Below, one piece after another: positions 43,031-51,436 of a stretch of DNA of 64,000 nucleotides. The DNA is taken from the NCBI GenBank assembly GCA_028277745.1, contig JANQFR010000072.1, forward strand, positions 1 through 64,000, given 5' to 3'. The notes beneath the pieces are model-generated. The model worked only from the letters and a program-made list of their open reading frames with translations, was not told the DNA's origin and searched no databases. A program made the position numbers and the translations under genes. This DNA comes from Phycisphaeraceae bacterium (lineage in GTDB: Bacteria > Planctomycetota > Phycisphaerae > Phycisphaerales > Phycisphaeraceae). Positions within the stretch are counted from its first letter, which is position 1. Every line of letters begins with the position of its first letter.

Positions 43031-43383
43031 TCGAGTATGACATCGATAAAATACCTTTAATGAAAGACTTAAAATCTATCAGCACCCCTTGGAACCTGAC
43101 ACATTTGCCATCACTTAGCCCCTCAAAAAGCCCACAACAATCTCCTGCCCACCGCGATAAGCGGATTTCTCCTCCATCCCGCAGGATCATCCCTACAGAT
43201 CTAGAGACCGCTTGATGTATGCGGGATCGCCCTCCACTCTTGGACAAAAGGCTGTCGAGAAATCGTGCTGTTAGATGCGAAGCCGATCGAAATTGGGCCT
43301 GCGGGCTACTCATCAACCCAAGTACACACTAGTTTGACTGACATAGGAATAGCATAGATCGCGTGGCTTATTACCCTGTAGAT
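43031..43383. other. Gene-free stretch before the AraC gene
   Basis: No supported gene. The sequence is AT-richer near 43030-43110 and contains no hairpin that stood out. It seems to be decayed foreign DNA between the IS remnant and the regulator gene. Confidence 0.45.
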
Positions 43384-44247
43384 TCAAGGCCCGCTGCCCA
43401 CTTCGCTGGTGTATTGTGCAAGGTAATGGGTCGGGGCGCACCCCACAGCGCGCTTGAACGTGCGTGAAAAATTAAATGCGCTCCGGAAGCCCAGCCGTTG
43501 GGCGGTCTGTTGTACGTTCAAGCCCTCCTGGACCAGTAAACGTTTGGCTGCGTTCATCTTGCTGCGCACGATGGCTTGATAAGGGGTCTCGCCAGCTAAT
43601 TGCGGATACGTGTGCGCCAGCGCCGATTGGCTCATTCCCATGCCAACTGCCACATCCGCGACACTCAAGGGCCGCGCAATATTGGCTTCCAAGTAATCGG
43701 CCACGCGCAACAACAAGGATTGGTCGGAGTCCGTCCGTGGGGCGATTCGCCGAAGGCCTGGCTTCACTACCGTTGCTGAACGCAGCAACCCCAGCGCTTG
43801 AAGCATCAAGCCGCTGCTTAGCCACGGCGTGCCAGGCCCGCCGACACGGTGGTAATCATCAAGGCGTTTAAGCAAATCGGCGATGACTTCGCAGGGGTCT
43901 TGGATATGGCAATAACCCGGCGTCCCGGTCAACCCGCGCAGCATGCTGTCGGTTGTGCCGCTTGCGGCAAAGACCATGTAAGCTTCATGGACCACCTGCC
44001 CTGCGACGGTTCGCTCGGTGTATGGGGTCGCGGGAGCATAGAGCGCGAGCAAGCCGGGCTCGCGTTCAAAGGAAGGCCCGCTGGCGACACGCTGCTGTTG
44101 TGACCCTTCGGTAATCAGGTCGAGGACCCAATGCATGCGGTGGCAGCGTCTCGCCCAGCACGTGTACTCAAACTTGACTTGGCCCGCGTATACGAGGATC
44201 AGTTGCACTTCGCCCGGTGGGGCGGCATGTTCGAATTTCGTTTCCAT
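43384..44247 (-). CDS. AraC family transcriptional regulator
   Basis: About 287 residues from ATG 44247 (ATG 44262 is an alternative; the frame is open to 44442 through AT-rich promoter DNA). The N-terminal ~170 residues are a cupin-like ligand domain (METKFEHAAPPGEVQLILVYAGQ). The C-terminal AraC DNA-binding domain has two helix-turn-helix units (LEANIARPLSVADVAVGMGMSQSAL and LNVQQTAQRLGFRSAFNFSRTFKRAVGCAPTHY). It is divergent from the DegT operon, with matching direct repeats in the gap. Confidence 0.92.
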   Translation of the reverse strand: METKFEHAAPPGEVQLILVYAGQVKFEYTCWARRCHRMHWVLDLITEGSQQQRVASGPSFEREPGLLALYAPATPYTERTVAGQVVHEAYMVFAASGTTDSMLRGLTGTPGYCHIQDPCEVIADLLKRLDDYHRVGGPGTPWLSSGLMLQALGLLRSATVVKPGLRRIAPRTDSDQSLLLRVADYLEANIARPLSVADVAVGMGMSQSALAHTYPQLAGETPYQAIVRSKMNAAKRLLVQEGLNVQQTAQRLGFRSAFNFSRTFKRAVGCAPTHYLAQYTSEVGSGP

Positions 44248-44264
44248 TTGATGGCCGATCATAA

Positions 44265-44297
44265 TGCAGAATATGACATGTGAAATACAGAATATGC
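44265..44297. promoter_or_regulatory. Tandem direct repeats, candidate AraC operator
   Basis: TGCAGAATATG (44265-44275) and TACAGAATATG (44286-44296) share 10 of 11 bases. They are 21 bp apart, two helical turns, on the same side of the DNA. Repeats with this spacing are typical for AraC family dimers. They lie between the divergent araC-type and DegT genes in AT-rich DNA. Confidence 0.6.
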
Positions 44298-44423
44298 TAT
44301 TTTTTTTGTTTTTTTCGTCATTATTATAGTGCAGATAATGAAAGTTTTGAAACCCAACACGAGCCAACACAGGCGGCTGCAAAGGATTGCTTGGCTTGAA
44401 AATGACTAGGAAGGGTAAAAGCC

Positions 44424-45740
44424 ATGTCTTCACCGCAGACACTTGACTCTGTTCCGGCCATCAAAGGAGGGATGCGGGCGGTTCAGGCTATGACCGGGCA
44501 GCCCGAACCCAAAGTGGGTGTGGCTGAGTTCATCAGTGTCGCTGAGCGGTTCGGTTTCAGCGAGACGGCGCTCACACGGTTGCGTGAAGTGCTGTCGGAA
44601 GCGGACCTGCCCAAAGTCGGGCCTCACTTGGGGCGCTACTACGGATCAGCGAAACCCTCGATGGGCGACCGGTTTGAAGCCTTGGCCCGTGAAGCCTTTC
44701 AGGTCAAGCACGCCTACGCGGTGTGCAACGGCACCGCTGCACTCACCGCAGCTCTGGCGGCGGTCGGCGCCGGCCCGGATACGGAAGTCATTGTCCCGGC
44801 GGCCGGCTTCATCGCCACAGCCCTTGCCGGTGCGTTACTGGGCGCTACGCCCGTTTTCTGTGATGTGGATTCGTCTTTGCAGATGGACCCAGTCAAGCTC
44901 GAACCGCTCGTCACGAACCGGACCGTGGCAGTACTACCCACACATCATTGGGGGAGCGTGTGTGACATGGGTCCGATCCTGCGGGTCGCCAGACGACACA
45001 ATATCAAGGTCATTGAAGACTGTGCCCAATCGCCCGGCGCAACCTATCACAGCCAGCCCGTCGGTTCCATCGGGGACATCGGCTGTTTCAGTATCTCTTC
45101 CTACAAGCTCATCGGCGGTGGAGAAGGCGGCATGGTAGTAACCAGCGACGACCTTCTCTACGACAGAATCCGGCAGGCTTCTGAAGCCGGTGGGCTGTGG
45201 CGTCCTGATCGTTTTGCAGCGCCGCGGTACGACGGTGAACTGTTTGTCGGCGGCAACTTCCGTATGTCCGAACTAGAGTCGGCGATCAACGTTGTTCAAA
45301 TAGAAAAACTGCCAGATATCGTTACCCGCCATCGGCGCGTCTGGAATCACATTCGGCAACAGCTGCCGGATGTCGAACAGATAACCTGGCAGAAAAGCAA
45401 TGATCCGGAGGGCGATATCGGGTATATGCTCAGATGCTTTCCAAAGGATGACGAATTGGGCGTGTGTTTGGCTAAAGCGCTGAAAGCCGAGGGTATCGCC
45501 GCGAGTTATCGCGGAAGTGAAGGGCGCCCGGATTGGCACGTGTGCAATCACTACTACCCGCTCATGGATCGTTTTCCCGAACAGTTCGGGACAGAACGTT
45601 GCCCCGTAGGCACCGATCTATACAACCGGTGCCTGACTTTACAGTTGAACCAGTGGTGGTCTGACCAAGACTGCGACAACGTTGCGTTGGGTATCAACAA
45701 GGTGATCTGTGCCTATTGCACGCCGATTGAGTCTTCGTGA
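44424..45740 (+). CDS. DegT/DnrJ/EryC1/StrS aminotransferase
   Basis: 438 residues, PLP-dependent sugar aminotransferase family. Signatures: FQVKHAYAVCNGTAALTAAL, EVIVPAAGFIATALAGALLGATPVFCDVD, VAVLPTHHWGSVCDM, VIEDCAQSPGATY, and SSYKLIGGGEGGMVVT with the PLP-binding Lys. An N-terminal extension of ~60 residues is present. The family transfers amino groups to keto-sugars or forms aminocyclitols. It leads a three-gene operon controlled by the divergent AraC regulator. Confidence 0.93.
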   Translation: MSSPQTLDSVPAIKGGMRAVQAMTGQPEPKVGVAEFISVAERFGFSETALTRLREVLSEADLPKVGPHLGRYYGSAKPSMGDRFEALAREAFQVKHAYAVCNGTAALTAALAAVGAGPDTEVIVPAAGFIATALAGALLGATPVFCDVDSSLQMDPVKLEPLVTNRTVAVLPTHHWGSVCDMGPILRVARRHNIKVIEDCAQSPGATYHSQPVGSIGDIGCFSISSYKLIGGGEGGMVVTSDDLLYDRIRQASEAGGLWRPDRFAAPRYDGELFVGGNFRMSELESAINVVQIEKLPDIVTRHRRVWNHIRQQLPDVEQITWQKSNDPEGDIGYMLRCFPKDDELGVCLAKALKAEGIAASYRGSEGRPDWHVCNHYYPLMDRFPEQFGTERCPVGTDLYNRCLTLQLNQWWSDQDCDNVALGINKVICAYCTPIESS

Positions 45741-46621
45741 GAAAGGGGCGGAAGGTGACCCGTTACATCGCGGCATACGATACGGAGCGTGTATCGGCGC
45801 CGTCTTGTGCGGAAGCGTGCGAGGCGATCATTGCGGCACACAAGCGATACGACATGCCCGCCACGTTCTTCATCGTTGGCAGGGCGTTGGAAGCAACCCC
45901 CGATCTCTACCGGAGACTGCTCGACGACCCATTGTTTGAAATCGCATCTCATACCTACTCGCACCGAATGGTTCGCGATCACCCTTTTTGCGGGCCGGCG
46001 GCATCGGTGGACACCATACGAGAGCAGATCCTGCGGGGTAAAGAAGTGGTCGACCGTGTGTTTCCTGATCGCCGGTGCATCGGACTGCGCCCGGGATGCA
46101 GCTTTGTTGATGGGCTGAAGGGCGCGGCGGGGGTGCTGAAACAGGTTGCCGAGGCGGGATACGAATACGTCAGTAGCATGGCGTGGGGACCTGATTACAC
46201 ATTGCCGGCGCCATTAAACCAGTCCTTCTCATACGCGGATGAAGGATTTGCCCAGATCGTCGAATACCCCTGCCACGGTTGGCACGATAACGTGCTTAAA
46301 TCGATGAGCAAGCCGGGTTTCTGGGCCGAGCCACGCCGTCTGCTGGCATTCCCGCCGTTATTCCCGGAGGCTATCCCGACAGGTCCGATCACCACTGCTG
46401 AGGACGAATTCCGATACAACAGCAAGGTGTTCATCGACCGCGCCAACCAGAGTGGTCTAGATTATGTCTCGTTGATCTGGCACCCATGGAGCTTAGCGTT
46501 ATTCGATCCGAAGATGCGAATGCTTGATCTGACGTTTCAATACGTCCGCGAGCAAGGACTCGAACCCACCACCTACGCGCGGATGCACCATGAATCGGTA
46601 AGGAACACTGATGCCAATTAA
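45737..46621 (+). CDS. Polysaccharide deacetylase family protein
   Basis: 294 residues from GTG 45737, which overlaps the aminotransferase stop; GTG 45755 with a GAAAGGGG ribosome site is a good alternative. NodB-like catalytic pattern: IAAYDTERVS (first Asp), MPATFFIVGRALE, EIASHTYSHRMVRDH (His-x3-His metal ligands), and RPGCSF. It probably removes acetyl groups from a sugar or acts on a small N-acyl substrate. No signal peptide, so a cytosolic small-molecule role fits the operon. Confidence 0.88.
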   Translation: MRKGRKVTRYIAAYDTERVSAPSCAEACEAIIAAHKRYDMPATFFIVGRALEATPDLYRRLLDDPLFEIASHTYSHRMVRDHPFCGPAASVDTIREQILRGKEVVDRVFPDRRCIGLRPGCSFVDGLKGAAGVLKQVAEAGYEYVSSMAWGPDYTLPAPLNQSFSYADEGFAQIVEYPCHGWHDNVLKSMSKPGFWAEPRRLLAFPPLFPEAIPTGPITTAEDEFRYNSKVFIDRANQSGLDYVSLIWHPWSLALFDPKMRMLDLTFQYVREQGLEPTTYARMHHESVRNTDAN

Positions 46622-47390
46622 GCAGTCCTTTTGCTCGCCTTGTTTTACAAACGATCAAGTCGATTTCAACCGCATCTGCCAAGCTGCTGCACAGATCGGC
46701 TACTCCGCTGTCGAATGGTGGGCTCGCAACGAAGCATTCACAGATCAAGTCGCTATCGCCAAACAGTATGGGCTGTCGGTGGCAAGCATGTGTGGACACC
46801 AAAGTTTGACTGCTGGCCTTAACGATCCCGCTGAACATGACTCGATCGTAGCGGAACTGACCGAATCGATCCGTCTTGCCGTCGAACACGGGATTCCTAA
46901 CCTGATCTGTTTCAGTGGTAATCGCCGCGAAGGCCAGACCGACGCGCAAGCCATCGAGGCCTGTGCCTCATGCCTGACACGTGTTATTCCAGCGGCCGAG
47001 AAGGCGGGTGTCACACTCAATATGGAATTACTCAACTCAAAGGTTGATCATCCCGGCTATCAGGCCGACCACACTGCCTGGGGTGTCGCTGTATGCCAGC
47101 GCGTTTGCAGCCCCAACTTCAAGCTGCTCTACGACATCTACCATATGCAGATTATGGAGGGCGATGTGATCCGCACTATACAAGACAACATCAGCTGGAT
47201 TGGACATCTTCATACCGCAGGCAACCCTGGCCGCCGTGATCTGGACCAGACACAAGAACTCTACTTTCCCGCCATCTGTCACGCGATTCACGCAAGTGGA
47301 TTCGGCGGCTATATTGCTCATGAGTTTCGCCCCAAGTCCGATCCTATAATGGCTCTGAAGGCGGCGTTCGAGCAATGCAAATCAGATTGA
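46611..47390 (+). CDS. Hydroxypyruvate isomerase-like TIM barrel
   Basis: 259 residues, overlapping the deacetylase end by 11 bases. The Hyi-type pattern is present: CFTNDQVDFNRICQAAAQIGYSAVEWW, GVTLNMELLNSKVDHPGY (Glu), FKLLYDIYHMQIMEGDVIRTI (Asp, His), IGHLHTAGNPGRRDLD (His), and GGYIAHEFRPKSDP (Glu). A divalent-metal sugar or ketoacid isomerase. Together with the aminotransferase and deacetylase it would interconvert an amino sugar or cyclitol. Confidence 0.9.
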   Translation: MPIKQSFCSPCFTNDQVDFNRICQAAAQIGYSAVEWWARNEAFTDQVAIAKQYGLSVASMCGHQSLTAGLNDPAEHDSIVAELTESIRLAVEHGIPNLICFSGNRREGQTDAQAIEACASCLTRVIPAAEKAGVTLNMELLNSKVDHPGYQADHTAWGVAVCQRVCSPNFKLLYDIYHMQIMEGDVIRTIQDNISWIGHLHTAGNPGRRDLDQTQELYFPAICHAIHASGFGGYIAHEFRPKSDPIMALKAAFEQCKSD

Positions 47391-47884
47391 TCATTGTATT
47401 TTTACAATGTAGCCGTGGCGCGGCCTGTTCCAAAATACAGACGATTGATATTCCTCCAGGATCACGTTGCGTATTACAGTAGTATTACCTATCACCAGTT
47501 CTTCCAAAAGATACAGGGCGACGTGATCGAAGGATAGCTTGCGCTGTCAGCGGCGAATGAGCCAGCTTCTTGTCATTGAAAGAGTGAGAAGATCCACAGA
47601 ATCTAATCAAGCCGCTCGCGTAGAATCCGGTTTTCCTCACGGAGAAACCGAGACTCCGCATCCCGGTGCTTGGTCACCCACTCCATAAGGAGCCTAAACA
47701 GTACGAACAGTCCACAATTCACAGGAAACCTCAACATACGTAAGTGCAGAATTGGCAGGGCGCCAACAAATTGGAACACCACTCCTCGACGCCTCGAACG
47801 AGCCCGATCTAAGAGAACACTCCGGGCCCTGTTAGAGAAAAAAAGATGAATAAAATAGATATGTGTTGTTTTCGTTGGCTCCGC
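47391..47884. mobile_element. IS remnant, no intact gene (copy with match at 60.8 kb)
   Basis: The minus strand at about 47605-47730 encodes LRFPVNCGLFVLFRLLMEW, VTKHRDAESRFLREENRILRERLD-stop. This is a truncated N-terminus of an integrase-core type transposase. The segment 47755-47822 (GGCGCCAACAAATTGGAAC to AGAACACTCCGG) resembles 60774-60822. The remaining bases 47391-47600 hold nothing I can support. Confidence 0.5.
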
Positions 47885-49549
47885 TCAAGACAACCACATT
47901 AAGGTTGTCGCGGCGGTCCAGCCGTAGTCGCTGATTGGGCCGATGCCATCGCTGCCGCTTAGCCGACGTTTGCGGTCGAGCTCGCCAGGGGCGGTGATCG
48001 CCAGGCTGTCGTAGTACTCCCAAAGGCAGCCAGTGCGTTCGTACCAGTGTTGGACTTGCGCCAGGCTCTTGCGGCGGATGAGGTCAGCTTCTACCGCGCG
48101 GCCTTGCCGAGTAAAGCCTTGGGCCACTAGGTAGTTGGTGTTCATCCAGGCCGGCCCGCGAAACACGTCTTTGCAGTATGTGCCCGCGTTCAAGCTCGTG
48201 CTGGGCACGGGCAGCGGTGTACCAAACGTCGATGGGTTGTGTAAGTGACCTGCCAGGGCGTCCACCTGTGCCCGAGTCGGTGCATCAGTGAGCAGTGGCA
48301 TGAACCCCGCTACGATCATGGGCTCAACGAAGTGTCCATCGTTGCCCCGCCACATGAACAAGTTACGTTCGGGGCACCACAGTCGCGTGCGCGTCAGTTC
48401 GTTGATCTGATCGGCCCGTTGTCGCGCAACCGTGGCGCGATCGCCATCGCCTACAGCCTCGGCCACATCCGCCAGACACGCCCAGTCTTGAGCCACGTAA
48501 GCCGCCAGATCACACGTTTCCACCGTATTCCCGGACGCCAATCGGTCGGCACACGGTGTGTTATCCAGCCCCGACTCGCCGCATCGGCAGTTGTCAGAGT
48601 TGTCCTCGATTAACCAACCGGGTAACGCGCCTGCCGCCAGTGTGCGGTGCTTAGCGATCCACCCCAGATGTCGCTCAATGGGGTCGAGTTGCGCCTGCGC
48701 CCACCTGGGATCAGCACCCGCCTTGAGACAGACACTCACTCCCCACGCCAACAGCGGTGGCTGCGTGATGGACGAAACATAATCCGGCGGGCGGATCATA
48801 TGCGGTAAAAACCCGTCCGCGTCGATCAGCCCCACCACCGCCGCCAGCGCATCACATGCAACGGTGCGGTCCAGGTCAAGCCACGCCAACGCGTGAAACA
48901 CCGAATCCCAAAGAAACATCGCCCGGTGTGGCCAACGGTCAGGCGTCGTCCAACGGTTTGCAATCAAGGTATTAGAGGAGCACACATTAACCTTCAGCAC
49001 GCTCGCTGCTTTCAGGTAGAGCCGTCGCTGTAGCGCGCCCAACCCAGATGGAACTTGAACGCCTTCAATCAATCGACGGCGCTGAGCGATGCAGCGATCG
49101 AGGTCTTGCAACATGGCATTACGCGCCAGTGCTTGCCGTTCTTCTACACCTGCATCACCAGCACTGATCAGCGCCCATTGCTGTCCTTCAATGATTAAAT
49201 CAAGCCGGTGCGCGCCCGACGTTAGTGGTGCATCCACAACCCGGGTCTCTTGCTCCAGCCTAGGCTTGACCCCCTGAGGCAGTTGCCCGATCAATGTCTG
49301 CGCATCGGCGAAGGCAAATCGAAACGGCCCCGCATCGCTGTCCGCGTAGCCGGTATCTCCCAAAAGCCACCGCCACCGCAACGGGCCGATCCCTTCAAAA
49401 CTCAACCGCCTGGGCTCGGGTAGCCGTACATGCAAATCGCCGGGCCTATCGGCGGTGTGCAACACCAGATCGGTGTTGTCATGCGTCGGCCCATCGATAG
49501 CAGAAAATGCGAGCAGCTGGCCCGGCCCCCACACGTCGGGTAAATCCAT
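47885..49549 (-). CDS. Glycoside hydrolase of the GH63/clan GH-G type
   Basis: 554 residues without signal peptide. The C-terminal two thirds form an (alpha/alpha)6 barrel with clan GH-G features: WPHRAMFLWDSVFHALAWLDLD (catalytic Asp region), PPLLAWGV, TVETCDLAAYVAQDW, FRGPAWMNTNYLVAQGF, and EYYDSLAI, SDYGWTAATTLMWL. Relatives cleave alpha-glucosides, alpha-mannosides or mannosylglycerate. It lies directly downstream of the LacI regulator on the same strand. Specificity is not decided. Confidence 0.85.
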   Translation of the reverse strand: MDLPDVWGPGQLLAFSAIDGPTHDNTDLVLHTADRPGDLHVRLPEPRRLSFEGIGPLRWRWLLGDTGYADSDAGPFRFAFADAQTLIGQLPQGVKPRLEQETRVVDAPLTSGAHRLDLIIEGQQWALISAGDAGVEERQALARNAMLQDLDRCIAQRRRLIEGVQVPSGLGALQRRLYLKAASVLKVNVCSSNTLIANRWTTPDRWPHRAMFLWDSVFHALAWLDLDRTVACDALAAVVGLIDADGFLPHMIRPPDYVSSITQPPLLAWGVSVCLKAGADPRWAQAQLDPIERHLGWIAKHRTLAAGALPGWLIEDNSDNCRCGESGLDNTPCADRLASGNTVETCDLAAYVAQDWACLADVAEAVGDGDRATVARQRADQINELTRTRLWCPERNLFMWRGNDGHFVEPMIVAGFMPLLTDAPTRAQVDALAGHLHNPSTFGTPLPVPSTSLNAGTYCKDVFRGPAWMNTNYLVAQGFTRQGRAVEADLIRRKSLAQVQHWYERTGCLWEYYDSLAITAPGELDRKRRLSGSDGIGPISDYGWTAATTLMWLS

Positions 49550-49555
49550 TTCGAC

Positions 49556-50635
49556 TTAATCCTCTGGCCCGAAAGATGCCGTTGAATCCCGGATGATCAG
49601 TTCGGCGGCAAACTGACTGGACTCCGCCCCCTTGCGATCACCCGCCACCCGACCAAGCAACGCCTCCACCGCCTGTTGGGCCAGCAACTCCACCGGCTGC
49701 TGAAAGGTAGTCAGCCTCGGCTCACACATCACCGCGGCCTCCGAGTTGTCATAACCGATCACCGACACATCACCCGGGATGTCCAGCCCCGCGCCCTGCA
49801 TAGCGCCGACCAATCCCCGCGCTACCGAATCGTTGCCGCAGATCAGGCCGGTCGGACGCATGTCGCGTTGGGCAAGTTGTGCCCCCGCCCGCTGTGCGGC
49901 CTCCAACGGGCCAAGCGTGGGCACCGATGCGGTGGTCGTGTCGAGGATGATCCATTCCGCCTGTACTCCCCCCTGCTCGCCGGCGACACGCTGCACCGCT
50001 TCCCACCGCTCGCGTGACGCGCCCCGTGGGTCGCTGACAAACGCGAGCCGGCGGTGCCCCAGATCGATCAGGTGGCGGGCCGCCAACGCGCTGGCTCCGA
50101 CCATGTCCACGGCGAGCCGCGGGTGGGTGCGGGCCGCCGGCAGTGTTGACTCGACCAGCACCACCGGGATATTCAGCTTGGTCAGCCACTGTTCCAGGTC
50201 TGACCATTGACCATCCGCGTCATCCGATCCGTAAACATGGGACAAGATCAGACCGTCCACCTGCCAGCCGACGAGGTCACGCACGCCCCGCTCGAACAAT
50301 TCATAGCGGGAATGAAACGGACTGAGATAAGCGTGGTATTCATGCCGCTGCAACTCGCGGTGCATGCAGTCGATCAGGTAGTTGACCGGCTGGGTGTTGG
50401 ACACCACGCGGAACAGCAGCCCGATGGTCTGGGTCCGCTTACTGCGAAAGGCGCGAGCAATGTTGTTGCGTTGATAGCCCAACTCACCGGCGATGCGACG
50501 GACTTGCTCAGCGGTTTCTTCCGAGAGGCGTACAGGTGAGTTGCTCGAGAGCATGCCCAAGGCCGCGCTGACTGCAACGGGTGAGACGCCCACGCGTTCG
50601 CCAATGTCTTTTAACGTGACACGTTGCGTTTTCAT
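49556..50635 (-). CDS. LacI family transcriptional regulator
   Basis: 359 residues. The N-terminal helix-turn-helix VTLKDIGERVGVSPVAVSAAL is at about 6-26, with hinge helix NNIARAFRSKRTQTIGLLF. The periplasmic-binding-protein-like sugar sensor follows (VVLVESTLPAARTHPRLAVD, GHRRLAFVSDPRGASRERW, PTGLICGNDSVARGLVGAMQ, DVSVIGYDNSEAAVMCEPRLTTF). It stands at the centre of the glycan locus, six bases upstream of the glycosidase gene. Confidence 0.95.
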   Translation of the reverse strand: MKTQRVTLKDIGERVGVSPVAVSAALGMLSSNSPVRLSEETAEQVRRIAGELGYQRNNIARAFRSKRTQTIGLLFRVVSNTQPVNYLIDCMHRELQRHEYHAYLSPFHSRYELFERGVRDLVGWQVDGLILSHVYGSDDADGQWSDLEQWLTKLNIPVVLVESTLPAARTHPRLAVDMVGASALAARHLIDLGHRRLAFVSDPRGASRERWEAVQRVAGEQGGVQAEWIILDTTTASVPTLGPLEAAQRAGAQLAQRDMRPTGLICGNDSVARGLVGAMQGAGLDIPGDVSVIGYDNSEAAVMCEPRLTTFQQPVELLAQQAVEALLGRVAGDRKGAESSQFAAELIIRDSTASFGPED

Positions 50636-50665
50636 ATCAGCTCAAATCATAAAGGCCGCTGTTGT

Positions 50666-51418
50666 TCAAGGGTAAGGCGGGGCGAATTCACGGTCCCCGT
50701 CAAAAAAAGTAATGGCGGCGGAATCATCAAAGCCGCTGCCAAGGGCGAACAGATCGGTTTGCCGCCAGCCTTCCACGTGTCCGTCCAGCATCAGAAAATT
50801 GGTTCTGCCTTGATGGAAAAACGCGACCTGCGACCATCCATTGGTGGCGAAACCCAAGCGTGTCGCCGTCTGCCCCGCGACCTCGCCGCACGCGATCGTA
50901 TCGCTGGGCTGGCCCGGGAAATCAAACCGGGGCAAGTGCCTGAAGCTGCTCTCACTCATGCCAAACAGCGCCGTGTTCCAGTAGTTGCCACTGACCATCC
51001 CAAGCCCAGAAGTATAAATGAACTCGCGCATCTCGGAAAACAACATGCCGGTACGATAGCGGTAGTTGTTGGACGGACACATGTAGGTGTTCTCATCCGC
51101 GCTGCTGGTGTAGGACAGGTTTTCCGGGGTATTGAGGTAGGGCCTGATCAGCTCCGCGAAGCGATAGGAACCCGAATCGTACCAAGGCGGCGGCAAGCTG
51201 CCGGGCAGGATGTTCTGGGGTGGGTGCCAACCTCCAAAATCACTGCGGTAAACCTGCATAGCGATTCCGACCTGCCGCATCCGAGACTGGCACAATACAC
51301 GCTGAGCCGTATCGCGTGCTGCACGCAAAGCGGGCAACAGCAGCGCGATCAACACCGCGATCACGGAGACGGCCACCAGCAGTTCCACTAGCGAAAAACC
51401 CGATGCACGCCTGATCAT
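50666..51418 (-). CDS. Pseudopilin-like protein with H-X9-DG C-terminal motif
   Basis: 250 residues. Type IV pilin leader MIRRASG with cleavage before FSLVELLVAVSVIAVLIALLLPALRAARDTA, then a CxxxM loop and a long soluble domain. Near the end HQGRTNFLMLDGHVEGW matches H-x9-DG, the planctomycete pseudopilin signature. Probably exported and assembled or anchored at the envelope. It is located between the PEP-CTERM gene and the LacI gene on the same strand. Confidence 0.88.
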   Translation of the reverse strand: MIRRASGFSLVELLVAVSVIAVLIALLLPALRAARDTAQRVLCQSRMRQVGIAMQVYRSDFGGWHPPQNILPGSLPPPWYDSGSYRFAELIRPYLNTPENLSYTSSADENTYMCPSNNYRYRTGMLFSEMREFIYTSGLGMVSGNYWNTALFGMSESSFRHLPRFDFPGQPSDTIACGEVAGQTATRLGFATNGWSQVAFFHQGRTNFLMLDGHVEGWRQTDLFALGSGFDDSAAITFFDGDREFAPPYP

Positions 51419-51436
51419 CTGTACACGAAGCTCCCT

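Noticed and set aside
47832-48023. Small minus-strand ORF at the end of the glycosidase gene
   Set aside because: Alternate frame over the glycosidase 3' end, no ribosome site or conserved feature.
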